A stretch of 64,000 bases of DNA. It comes from Xestospongia bergquistia (lineage: Eukaryota; Porifera; Demospongiae; Haplosclerida; Petrosiidae). A program made the position numbers and the translations under genes. Each line of letters starts with the position of its first letter. Positions within the stretch are counted from its first letter, which is position 1. Where the stretch lies: contig OZ014411.1 of the NCBI GenBank assembly GCA_963965975.1, positions 22,100,249 through 22,164,248 on the forward strand, read 5' to 3'. This document shows positions 48,101 through 59,431 of this stretch, one piece after another. The notes below the pieces were generated by a model. That model saw nothing but the letters and a program-made list of their open reading frames with translations, made no database searches and was not told the origin of the DNA.

Positions 48101-51100
48101 CATGCCTTAAAATATAAAATATGCTGTTAACTAAAATCTGTTATTATACAATAATATTTTCAATTTTTATATAATATAACAATATTAATTTATTAAGAAA
48201 ACGTTTTCTAATATATTGAATAACCCTCTGATTTTATCTTACCAAATATGTCAGTTGGAGTAAGTGAAATTATAGAATCACTTGAAGATGGTAATAAAAT
48301 TACTGGAGTATATGTACTACTTTTCAAAATGGATGAACTTGTAATTTCTATGTCAAAAATAAACAAATTACATTGATTATATATTATAAATTTTATAAAA
48401 GTTATGACAAATGTATTGTATAAACTTTGATTTTATCTTACCAATAGTATCAGTTGGTATTGGTGAAATTGTAGAATCACTTAAAGAAGGTGAAAAACTT
48501 GTTGAAGGAATTGCACTACTTATCAAAGGAGATGTAGTTAAAGATTCTGTCTCTATATAAAAATAACAATAAAATTGATATGATGCATGAGATAAACTGA
48601 TCACAATTATCACATCATTAACTAAATTTGTTACTATTTACTAATTAACTGTAAGGAAGAAGTCTTTAAAACTATATAATAATTATGATAGTATTACCAA
48701 ATAAAAAAATTTTGACTAGAATAAAATATAAATACATGTAATCTTAAATGTCAACATGAGAGAAGTTATTTTGAGTTGACATGCAATCTAAAAGCTAATA
48801 AGAAATTATAAAATATATTTTACTTTATAACATTCCATATGACAGAAATTTTAATAATGATTTAAGTTATAAATCATGCCTTAAAATATAAAATATGCTG
48901 TTAACTAAAATCTGTTATTATACAATAATATTTTCAATTTTTATATAATATAACAATATTAATTTATTAAGAAAACGTTTTCTAATATATTGAATAACCC
49001 TCTGATTTTATCTTACCAAATATGTCAGTTGGAGTAAGTGAAATTATAGAATCACTTGAAGATGGTAATAAAATTACTGGAGTATATGTACTACTTTTCA
49101 AAATGGATGAACTTGTAATTTCTATGTCAAAAATAAACAAATTACATTGATTATATATTATAAATTTTATAAAAGTTATGACAAATGTATTGTATAAACT
49201 TTGATTTTATCTTACCAATAGTATCAGTTGGTATTGGTGAAATTGTAGAATCACTTAAAGAAGGTGAAAAACTTGTTGAAGGAATTGCACTACTTATCAA
49301 ATGAGATGTAGTTAAAGATTCTGTCTCTATATAAAAATAACAATAAAATTGATATGATGCATGAGATAAACTGATCACAATTATCACATCATTAACTAAA
49401 TTTGTTACTATTTACTAATTAACTGTAAGGAAGAAGTCTTTAAAACTATATAATAATTATGATAGTATTACCAAATAAAATAATTTTTGACTAGAATAAA
49501 ATATAAATACATGTAATCTTAAATGTCAACATGAGAGAAGTTATTTTGAGTTGACATGCAATCCAAAAGCTAATATGAAATTATCAAATATATTTTATTT
49601 TATAACATTCCCAACACCAGTAGTTTTAATAATGATTTAAATTATAAATCATGCATTAAAATAGAGAATATGCTGTCAAGTAAAATCTGCTATTACATAA
49701 TATTATTTTAATTTCATCATGAAAAGTAGATACAAACCATTTAGGTCAGATCTTGAGGATAATCCTGAGCCAGAAGCAAAATCTGTATGAAATAGTGCAT
49801 GCATATGAAATATAATTAATTAGTTTATTAAGAAAACTATGAATATTATAATGATTCATGATTTCTGGGAGAAACCAAATTGTGCATAAATATGAAATAC
49901 AAAAGTCTACCAAATTCTGTATTATTTATTAATTAAAATTAATGTATTGAGAAAAATTTGACTTCTGTATTAAATAAGTTTCAGACATTATCTTACCAAA
50001 TATGTCAGTTGGAGTAGGTGAAACTATAGAATCACTTGAAGATGGTAATAAAATTACTGGAGTATATGTACTACTTTTCAAAATGGATAAACTTGTAATT
50101 TCTATGCCAAAAATAAAGAAATTAAATTGATTACATATTATAAATTTTATAAAAGTTATGACAAATGTATTGTATGAACTTTCATTTTATCTTACCAATA
50201 GTATCTGTTGGTATTGGTGAAATTGTAGATTCACTTAAAGAAGGTGAAAAACTTGTTGGAGGAATTGTACTACTTATAAAAGGGGATGTAGTTAAAGATT
50301 CTGTCTCTATATAAAAATAACAATAAAATTGATAGGTGCATGAAATAAACTGATACAATTATCACATCATTAACTAAATTTGCTGTTATTTACTAATTAA
50401 CTTTTAGGAAGAAGTCTTTAAAACTATATAATATTTATGATAGTATTAGCAAATAAAATAATTTTTGACTAGAATAAAATATAAATACATGTAATTTTAA
50501 AAGTCAACATAAGAGAAATTACTTTGAGTTAACATGCACTCCAAAAGCTAACAAAAAATTTGCAAATATATTTTTTAAATAACAATCCCAACATCTGTAA
50601 TTTTAATAATGATTTAAATTAAAAATCATGCCTTAAAATATAAAATATGCTGTTAACTAAAATCTGCTACTATATAATAAAATTTTTAATTTTTTACAAT
50701 ATAACAATATTAATTTATTAGGAAAACTTTTCTAATATATTGAATAAACCTCTGATTTTATCTTACCAAATATGTCAGTTGGAGTAAGTGAAATTATAGA
50801 ATCACTTGAAGATGGTAATAAAATTACTGGAGTATATGTACTACTTTTCAAAATGAATGAACTTGTAATTTCTATGTCAACATGAACAAGATGATTATAT
50901 ATTATAAATTTTGAAAAAAATTTGACAATAGTATTGTATGAATTTTAATCTTATCTTACCAATTGGAGTTGGTTCAACTGTAGAATCACTTAAAGAAGGT
51001 GAAAAAGTTGTTGAAGGAATAGCACTACTTATCAAAGGAGATGTAGTTAAAGATTCTGTCTCTATACAATAAAATTGATATGATGCATGAGATAAACTGA

Positions 51101-51808
51101 TCACAATTATCACATCATTAACTAAATTTGTTGCTATTTACAAATTAACTTTTAGGAAGAACTCTTTAAAATTATATAATAACTATTATAGTATTAGCAA
51201 ATAAAACAATTTTTGACTAGAATAAAATATAAATACATGTAATCTTAAATGTTAACATGAGAGAGATTATTTTGAGTTAACATGCAATTCAAATGCTAAT
51301 AAGAAATTTGCAAATATATTTTTTAAATAACATTCCCAACATCAGTAATTTTAATATTGATTTAAATATAAATCATGCCTTAAAATATAACATATGCTGT
51401 TAACTAAAATCTGCTACTATATAATAAAATTTTTAATTTTTCATAATATAACAATATTAATTTATTAAGAAAACTTTTCCTAATCTATTAAATAAGAATC
51501 TCATTTTATCTTACCAATTGTATCAGTTGGAGTTGTTGAAACTATAGAATCACTTAAAGAAGGTGAAGAACTTGCTGGCGGACGTGTACTACTTTTCAAA
51601 ATGAATGAACTTGTAATTTCTATGTCAACATGAACAAATTAAATTGATTATATATTATAAATTTAAAAAAAAAAATGACAAAAGTATTGTATGAATTTTA
51701 ATTTTATCTTACCAATTAGAGTTGGTTCAACTGTAGAATCACTTAAAGAAGGTGAAAAACTTGTTGAAGAAATTGCACTACTTATCAAAGGGGACGTAGT
51801 TAAAGATT
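45153..51808 (-). CDS. Array of X and Y Ser/Thr-rich exons (gene C)
   Basis: Y exons (105 nt each) are at 45153-45257, 45928-46032, 46699-46803, 47468-47572, 48243-48347, 49017-49121, 49997-50101, 50767-50871 and 51515-51619. X exons are at 45352-45462, 46124-46234, 46895-47005, 47667-47777, 48442-48552, 49216-49326, 50196-50306 (111 nt each), 50960-51061 (102) and 51713-51808 (96). All are phase 1-1 with GTAAG donors and TAG or CAG acceptors, and all are open. Y reads EITSSFILKSST and ends SLTPTDIFG; X reads ETESLTTSPLISSAIPSTSF and ends PTPTDTIG or PIPTDTIG. There are no cysteines. A heavily O-glycosylated, mucin-like stalk is inferred. Confidence 0.78.
49738..49782 (-). CDS. Diverged Gly-Ser linker exon (gene C)
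   Basis: A 45-nt phase 1-1 exon with donor GTTTGT: DFASGSGLSSRSDLN. It is a relative of the GSG repeat exons at 18986 and 53741, with the repeat eroded. Confidence 0.45.
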
Positions 51809-52277
51809 CTGTCAATATATAAAAATAGCAATAAAATTGATATGATGAATGAGATAAACTGATCATAATTATCACATCATTAACTAAATTTGATAGTATT
51901 TACAAATTAACTTTTAGGAAGAAGTCTTAAAAATTAAATAATAATTATGATAGTATTAGCAAATAAATTACTTTTTGACGAGAATAAAATATAAATACAT
52001 GTAATCTTAAATGTAAATATAGGAGCACATATTTTGAGTTGACATGCAATGCAAAAGCTAATAAGAAATTAGCAAATATATTTTTTTATAAGATTTCCCA
52101 ACATCATTAATTTTAATAATAATGTAAATTATAAGTCATGCTTTAAAATATAAAATATGCTGTCAAGTAAAAACTGCTATTATATATTAATATTTTTTAT
52201 TTTATATAATATAACTATATTTATTTATCAAGAAAAAATTTACTAAAGTATTGAATAAGCTTATGATTTTATTTTAC

Positions 52278-52466
52278 CAGTTGGAGTAGGTGAAACTATA
52301 GGAGTGGAAGAAGTGGCAGGATAACATCCAATATCAGCTATATCACTACAACAAGTTTTCCAAATGTGACAATCTTGATGACAATAGCATCCATTATTGC
52401 CACAATTTGATGACTTGGACCTATCACAACATCCAGAATAATTGAGATTAAGTGCTAAACATGAGC
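52278..52466 (-). CDS. SMB-like exon (gene C)
   Basis: A 189-nt phase 1-1 exon with GSCLALNLNYSGCCDRSKSSNC, CYCHQDC and KTCCSDIADIGC. The usual DCC is TCC, but all cysteines are kept. The donor is GTAAAA. Confidence 0.8.
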
Positions 52467-52522
52467 CTAAGATTAACATAATAATTATGAATAAATTTAT
52501 TTAATTAATATTGCTCACTTAC

Positions 52523-52723
52523 CTTGAGGAGCAACTGGAGTATCAGTTGGAGTAGGTGAAAGTATAGGAGAGGGAGGATAACAACCAATATCAGCTATAT
52601 CACTACAACAATTGTCCCAAAGGTGACAGCTTTGATGACAATAGCATCCATTATTGTTACAAGATTGTGACAAGGATCTTTTACAACATCCAGTATAGTT
52701 GAGATTAAGTGCCAAACATGACC
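52523..52723 (-). CDS. SMB-like exon (gene C)
   Basis: A 201-nt phase 1-1 exon with NYTGCCKRSLSQSC, CYCHQSC, DNCCSDIADIGC and a linker ending SPTPTDTPVAPQG. Adjacent to 52278 with a 56-bp intron. Confidence 0.82.
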
Positions 52724-52775
52724 CTAAAATTAACATAATATGAATAAATTAATTTAATACATAATGATAGCTTAC

Positions 52776-53132
52776 CTGGAGTAACAACTGGTGTAGGTGT
52801 AGGTGTTGGAGTTTGAGATTCTGTGAATAAAAAATAAAAATAGCAATAAAAATTGATTTAATATAGGAGATAAACTGGTCACAATCATCACACCAATAAC
52901 TCAATATGTTACTATTTAACACATGAAATGTGACAACATAAGAGAAATTACTTCAAGATGAGATAATAAAAACATTACAACATAATAAAAAAAATATTAA
53001 TTTGCATTATGCTAATAACTGTTCACAAAAATGGAGTCTAAAATTAACATAATATGAACAAATTTAATTCAATTCATAATGATCACTTACCTGGAGTAAC
53101 AACTAATGTAGATGTAGATTGAGATATAGATT
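52776..53132 (-). CDS. Two short Ser/Thr exons (gene C)
   Basis: Exon 52776-52820 (45 nt, ESQTPTPTPTPVVTPG) and exon 53091-53132 (42 nt, ESISQSTSTLVVTPG) are both phase 1-1. They correspond to 17413 and 17787 in gene B but have lost their middle parts in frame. Confidence 0.62.
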
Positions 53133-53371
53133 CTGCATCAATATAAAAATGATTATAAAATTAATAAAATGTAAGAGAGAAACTGATCACAATCAGTAAC
53201 TAAAACGTTAGTATTTAACACATGAACTGTTAGGTAGAAATCTTTATAATATAATAATTATGTCAGAATTAGCAATAAAATTAATATTTAAATAAACTAA
53301 TATATTACTAGTGCATACACATGAAATAAAACTAATATAATATGAAAAATATTTTAATAGTCTTCATTTAC

Positions 53372-53428
53372 CTGGAGAAACAGTTGGTGTATGTGTAATT
53401 AAAGAGGATGAAAAACTTTCTTGTGTGT
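53372..53428 (-). CDS. Short Ser/Thr exon (gene C)
   Basis: A 57-nt phase 1-1 exon identical in sense to 18615-18671 in gene B. It lies inside a segment of about 490 bp that is nearly identical between the two genes. Confidence 0.68.
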
Positions 53429-53740
53429 CTGCATAAAAATGTAATTAAAATTGATATCATGTGAGAGATAAACTGATCGCAATTACATCAATAACTAAAT
53501 ACACATTAAACACACTTTTATTTTAAATATGAACTGTCAAGAGAAACCTTATAATGACTATGTCAGAATTTGAAAAAAAAATCTGCTAAACTAAAATATT
53601 ACTACTATATGATCTGATTATAACAGCAAATATAAGAGAAATTAGTTTGTCATGACATGTAATCCGAAAGCAAATAAGAGATTTTATTTCATAAGAATTC
53701 CCAACTTTAATAATTCAATAATGAAGAAATAGTCACTAAC

Positions 53741-53809
53741 CATTTAGGCCAGACCCTACACCAGATCCTACGCCAGATCCTACGCCAGATCCTAAGCCAG
53801 AGCCAGATC
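53741..53809 (-). CDS. Gly-Ser repeat linker exon (gene C)
   Basis: A 69-nt phase 1-1 exon: GSGSGLGSGVGSGVGSGV and on to GLN. It has one 12-nt repeat unit fewer than the 81-nt gene B copy, so the tetrapeptide number varies in frame. Confidence 0.7.
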
Positions 53810-53935
53810 CTGTACAAAAAGTGCATATACATAAAATATAGAATCTACCAAATTTTGGATTGAACATTAATTAATGTGAATTATTAAGGAAACTGTGACT
53901 ATAATGTATAGCATGAGCTTCTGATTTTGTCTTAC

Positions 53936-54133
53936 CGAGTACATCAGTTGGTGTAGGTGAAACTGTTGGAGAGGTAGAATAAGCAGGATGGCAACCAATA
54001 TCAACTATATCACTACAACAATCATTCCAAATGTGACAGTTTTTATCACAATAGCATCCTTTATGGTTACAAGGTGGTGACTCTTCCCATAAACAACATC
54101 CAGAATAATTGAAATTAAGTGCCAAACATGAGC
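53936..54133 (-). CDS. SMB-like exon (gene C, most 5')
   Basis: A 198-nt phase 1-1 exon: GSCLALNFNYSGCC, EESPPC, CYCDKNCHIWNDCCSDIVDIGC and a linker ending SPTPTDVLG. Confidence 0.82.
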
Positions 54134-54180
54134 CTAAATTTAATATAATATAAACAATTAATTTAATACTACTTGTTTAC

Positions 54181-54276
54181 CTGGAGGAACAGTTGGTGTA
54201 GGTGTAACTATGTAACTACTTAAAGAACTTGTTGGAAGATGTATACTAATTGTCGAAGGGGATGGAGTTCGAGATT
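54181..54276 (-). CDS. Ser/Thr-rich exon (gene C)
   Basis: A 96-nt phase 1-1 exon: ESRTPSPSTISIHLPTSS and a TPTPTVPPG end. It is the first linker after the last IgGFc domain, in the position where gene B has a Kunitz exon. Confidence 0.7.
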
Positions 54277-54520
54277 CTGTGAATAAATAAAAATGGTAAA
54301 AGAATTTATTTAATATAGGAGATAAACTGGTCACAATCATCACATCAGTAACTCAATAAGTTACTATTTAACACAAGAAATGTGACAGCATAAGTGAAAT
54401 TACTTTAAGAAAACATGATAAAAAATATTAATTTCCATTATGTTAATAGATGTGCACAAAAATGAATCCATCATATCTTGGATTTATAACGTAAAATAAT
54501 TATTGCCTGTAAATATTTAC

Positions 54521-55858
54521 CATTTCTTCCTACAATGTTAATTGGATTTAATTTCATGCCTCCAACATAACTGTGCCCCGCATATTTTCTCCAGCCATAG
54601 ATAGAGACAAACAATTTACCATTTGGATTAGGATGTGCTACTGTATATGTACCACTGAAAGATGTTGAATAGCCATATCCATAGACAGAACCATCTGAAG
54701 CATATATTGGAACCCATGGTCGATTGGTAAGAATATTGTTAATCAATAAACTCTGGTTAAAGTAAGCATCATTTGGTACAACCACACTGTAATAACTAGT
54801 ACCACTTGACAGCAATGCAGAGAACTGGATTGAGTTTTCATATTGTTCTATTGGTGGCACTGTGTTAAGGGAAGGGTCACCATAGTTCCCACCAGCATAA
54901 TGTGTACTAACACCAATTTGAGCAACATAGATTGGTTGATCAGAGATAATACTACAGTATACATTGTTGGTTGTGTAAAACCAATTAGTGTTGTTTTCAT
55001 CAAATTTGATAAGTTCAACATTGTAATTAGTACCACAGGTTCTTACTGCAATTGTTTTATTGTTAGTAGCAATCACTTTGTAACTTTGTCCATTGCTTCG
55101 ACCCATGTGAGGTGGTAATAGAAATTTCTTTCCCCATGTTGTTGTTGGTGTGAGCTGTGTAACAATAGGGTCAGCGTCAGAAAACCCAGCTGGAACTCGG
55201 GAAGCTTCATGTCCGCTGATAACTGTGAGTGGACTATCAGATATAACTTTGGTTCCAGTAAGATCAACAAAAGGTTTAAAAACTAAGAATGTTTGAAGTG
55301 AATGAAGAACAAAATTAAAAGAATGTCCAGCTAAGACAATTATATTACTAGCTGTACTGTTCTGAGGATTTGATGGAACAGTAATGTCACTGTTTGGAAT
55401 GATAGTCACATTACTGTTATCAAGACAACCAATAATCATAAACTGACTTGTCTGATCGCTCCAACCTAATGTAGACACAACATAGTATGTGTATTGAGTT
55501 GTCGGTTGTCTATGACATGGAAGAGCTAGATAAGACATGAAATCAAACTGACTACGGGAACTCAATGCAATAACTGATATTGGCTCTGAGAATAAAGAGT
55601 TAACTTTAAGACCCTTTCTCCTCCAGGAATAAGTATTATCTAACACTTCATAACTTGCTGGTATAGCAACTTTATGATGATTGTGATAACTAGTGTTACC
55701 CATATATGAGAATTTGTCATCAAGTGATGTGACTTTGAAAGTAACAGGAGTTGTTTTCATAGTATGTACATACAATGTATGTATATTAGATCCATGTACA
55801 TGCTCATAGAATCCCACAAAGAATTCACTGCTGTATGTGCTGAGGTCAATCTGTGCCT
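54521..55858 (-). CDS. IgGFc-binding-protein-type domain exon C-3
   Basis: A 1338-nt phase 1-1 exon, the third and last IgGFc domain of gene C. Landmarks are complete. One usually conserved Cys is changed (KPFVDL), and EASRVPAGF replaces EAARVPAGT. The acceptor precedes EAQIDLSTY. It is followed directly by Ser/Thr and SMB exons with no Kunitz exon between. Confidence 0.9.
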
Positions 55859-56349
55859 CTATAATGATAAACAAAATATTACATATACATATAGGAAGAT
55901 AATTACTAAGATCAATTCTGATTAGCTGAACTTGTGAAATACTTAACAAAATATGTAATGAATGTATAAAAAAATTAAACGTAAAGGAAATGTATGGATT
56001 GCTATATCTCATTCTATTAAAGAACACAATATGTGATATATTAGGGAATGCTTCATTATCATAACTTCATATGAAAATACAATATACACCATTAAATAAA
56101 ATTTTTGAAAAGTCATTAAATGTTGGGATTCTAGGTAATAAAACAACTTTAAAAAGTCAAAAGTAGGAATGCAGTATTGACATCCTTTCATTGTAGTCTC
56201 AATGTCAAGGTTATAGTACTTATTCGATGGAATAGCTGCAAGAAAAACTTTAAGGCAAACAGTAAAAGCTATTCAACTAAATAAAAAGTTTTTTGTTTAA
56301 GGAAATCCTCACAACATAGAAAAACATTTTTTGAATTACTAACACATAC

Positions 56350-56514
56350 TGCAAGTGCTTGTGACATTGTAACCAAATGTGTTAAAGAAATGAGCCGAAC
56401 ATAGACCACAACTTGATGATACACATATAGCATCAGGTATGTTTGGACATTGTGCTGTGTCACATGGATTGTCTAGACATTGTACCTCTTGAACGTCATT
56501 CTTGCACTTTACAC
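56350..56514 (-). CDS. 8-Cys module exon, type 2 (gene C)
   Basis: A 165-nt phase 1-1 exon: GVKCKNDVQEVQC, LDNPCDTAQC, PNIPDAIC, SCGLC, closing STC. The open frame that joins it to the Kunitz exon through the intron at 56515-56610 is by chance, since both splice sites are intact. Confidence 0.78.
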
Positions 56515-56610
56515 CTGTTATAACAAAAGTGTAAATTATAATAATGTTTAAATTTTTTTGATGAAAAGATTTCTGTTTTAAGTGAAAGTTAACAAGGCTA
56601 AAACACTTAC

Positions 56611-56769
56611 CACATTGTTGTAGACAGTTATATAAAGTTTCAAAGTTATTTTGGTTACCATCACAACCACCATATGTAAATTGCTGACATCTACCCACAG
56701 CATAGTTATAATACCATCGAAGGGCATTGTTAGTACATGGACCACTAACTGGTAACAACAAACAAGTGT
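56611..56769 (-). CDS. Kunitz/BPTI domain exon, Thr at P1 (gene C, second)
   Basis: A 159-nt phase 1-1 exon with CLLLPVSGPCTNNALRWYYN, YGGCDGNQNNF and C-x3-C. It lies between IgGFc C-2 and the 8-Cys exon. Confidence 0.88.
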
Positions 56770-56920
56770 CTAAAGAAAAATGGAATAACATTAAATGGAG
56801 AAGGTCAAAAGAATTATTAATTTTCTTAAACTTAAAGATTTGTGTACAAAGTTTACAAATGCCATCCATCATAGCCTGAATTTTGTAATTTGAAATAAAT
56901 ATTGCCTGAGACATAATTAC

Positions 56921-58258
56921 CATTTCTTCCTACAATGTTAATTGGATTTAACTTCATGCCTCCAACATAACTGTAGCCTGCATATTTTCTCCAACCATAG
57001 ATAGAGACATACAATTTACCATTTGGGTTAGGATGTGCTATTGTTTTGGTACCACTAAAAGATGTTGAATAGCCATATCCATAGATAGAACCATCAAAAG
57101 CATATATTGGAACCCATGGTGGATTGATAAGAACACTGTTAATCAATAAACTCTGGTTAAAGTAAGGATCGTTTGGTACAACCACACTGTAATAATTAGT
57201 ACCACTTGACAGCAATGCAGAGAACTGGATCGAGTTTTCATATTGTTCTATTGGTGGTATTGTGTTAAGGGAAGGGTCACCATAGTTGCCACCATCATAA
57301 AATGTACTAACACCAATTTGAGCAACATAGATTGGTTGTTCAGAGATAATACTACAGTATACATTGTTAGTTGTGTAAAACCAATTGGTGTTGTTTTCAT
57401 CAAATTTTATATATTCTGTTCTCTTATTTGTACCACAGGTTTTGACTGCATTCATTTTATTGTTAGTAGCAATCAATTTGTAACTTTGTCCATTGCTTCT
57501 ACCCAAATGTGGTGATAACAAAAATGTCTTTCCCCATGTTATTGTTGGTGTCAGTTGTGTAACAATTGGGTCAGCGTCATTTGTCCCAGCTGGAACTCGG
57601 GAAGCTTCATGTCCACTGATAATTGTAAGTGGACTGTCAGATGTAATTTTTGTTCCAGTAAAATCAACACAAGGCTTAAAAATTAAAAATGTCTGAAGAG
57701 AATGAAGAATAAATTTGAAGGATTGTCCAGCTGAAATTTTTATATTACCAGCTGCACTGTTCTGAGGATTTGATGGAACAGTAATATCATTGTTTGGAAT
57801 GATAGTCACATTACTCTTATTATGACAACCAATAATCATGAACTGACTTGTCTGATTACTCCAACCTAATGTAGACACAACATAGTATGTGTATTGAGTT
57901 GTTCGTTGTTTATGACATGGAAGAGCTAGATAAGACATGAAATCAAACTGACTACGGGAACTCAATGCAATAACTGATATTGGCTCTGAGTATATAGAGT
58001 AAACTTTAAGACCCTTTCTCCTCCAGGAATAAGTATTATCTAACACTTCATAACTTGCTGGAATTGTGACTTTATGAGGATTGTGATAACTAGTTGTATT
58101 CACATATGAGAAGTTGCCATCAAGTGATGTGACTTTGAAATTAACAGGAGTCTTTTTCATAGTATGAACATACAGTGTACGTATATTAGATCCATGTACA
58201 TGCTCATAGAATCCCACGAAGAATTCACTGCTGTATGTGCTAGGGTCAATTTTAGACT
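56921..58258 (-). CDS. IgGFc-binding-protein-type domain exon C-2
   Basis: A 1338-nt phase 1-1 exon and the middle IgGFc domain of gene C. It has MIIGCHNKSNVTIIPN, where others have CLNNSN, a change shared with C-1. It ends with class I SIYGWRKYAGYS. The acceptor precedes ESKIDPSTY. Confidence 0.9.
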
Positions 58259-58784
58259 CTATAATGAAAAAAATTAAATATACATATAGAAAGAAGATAT
58301 TTATTAAGATCAATTCTGATTAGCTGAACTTGAGAAATACTTATAATGAATACATAAAAATATGTAATGAATATATAAAAAATGTATAAATGAAAAGGAA
58401 ATGTATGGATTGATATATCTCATTCTATTAAAGAACACAATATATGATATGTTAGACATTGCTCTGGTATCATCATTTTATATAGAAATACAATATATAT
58501 GAGAAAAAAATCTTTGAAAAGTCATTAAATTTAGGGTTCTGGGTAAGTAAACATCTCAAACAAACCCAAAGTATTAATACAATTTTGACATCATGTCATT
58601 ATAACATAATTATGGGAATTATGCTTATTTGAGGCAATAGTTGCAAAAAAATTTACAACAAACATAACCACAAAAAGTACTACTATATAAAACATAATAG
58701 GTATACACGTAGATGCACATGGTTTGTATATACCATCTTTTATTGTATAGGATCCTGTTTATAGGCATAAAAATTACAATGGTA

Positions 58785-58845
58785 ATGAATAACGAAGATT
58801 ACTAGGATATATTGGTTGCTATTCAGTAGGACATTATTCTATTAT
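58785..58845 (-). pseudogene. Remnant of 8-Cys type-1 exon
   Basis: The stretch CTAGGATATATTGGTTGCTATTCAGTAGGACAT aligns with the 5' end of the type-1 exon in genes A and B (ATTAGGACAATATATTGGTTGTTTATCAGGAGGRCAT). The rest of the exon is gone. Type 1 was therefore present and then lost in gene C. Confidence 0.6.
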
Positions 58846-58879
58846 AAATATTCAAAAATTTTAAATTATTAATACATAC

Positions 58880-59044
58880 TGCAAATACTTGTGACATCGT
58901 GACCAGAAGTGTTAAAGAAATGAGCCGAACAGTAACCACAACTTGATAGTACACATATAGCATCAGGTATGTTTGGACATTGTGCTGTGTCACATGGATT
59001 CTCTAGACATTGTACCATTTGAACATTCTTCTTGCATTTTCTAC
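58880..59044 (-). CDS. 8-Cys module exon, type 2 (gene C, first)
   Basis: A 165-nt phase 1-1 exon: GRKCKKNVQMVQC, LENPCDTAQC, PNIPDAIC, SCGYC, closing SIC. It sits next to the decayed type-1 remnant. Confidence 0.78.
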
Positions 59045-59140
59045 CTATTGTAACATAGTGTTAAATTAAAATAACGTTTAAATATTTTTGATGAAATGAT
59101 TTCTGTTTCAAGTGAACGTTAACATGGCTAAAACACTTAC

Positions 59141-59299
59141 CACATTGTTGTAGACAGTTATATAAAGTGTCAAAGTTGTTTTGGTTACCATCACAACCAC
59201 CATATTTAAATTGCTGACATCTCTCCTCAGCATAGTTATAATACCATCGAAGAATATTCTTAGTACATGGACCCCTAACTGGTAACAACAAACAAATGT
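59141..59299 (-). CDS. Kunitz/BPTI domain exon, Thr at P1 (gene C, first)
   Basis: A 159-nt phase 1-1 exon: CLLLPVRGPCTKNILRWYYN, AEERCQQFKYGGC, NCLQQC. It is more basic than the other Thr-type copies. Confidence 0.88.
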
Positions 59300-59431
59300 C
59301 TACAGAAAATGCAATGAAATTGAATTGATAAGATCTAAAAAATAATTAATTTGCATTATGTTAATAAGTGTGTACAAAATTTTACAAATGCCATCCATCA
59401 TAGCCTGAATTTTGTAATGTAAAATAATTAC

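Larger units (their letters stand above)
45153..51880 (-). repeat. Tandem array, unit about 773 bp
   Basis: X-exon starts at 46124, 46895, 47667, 48442 and 49216 are 771-775 bp apart. Outer units are 750-980 bp. Each unit holds one Y exon, one X exon and a long intron with conserved phrases such as GAAAACGTTTTCTAATATATTGAATAACC. Inner units are almost identical, including introns. One unit (49,330-49,990) carries an insertion with a Gly-Ser exon. Confidence 0.9.
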
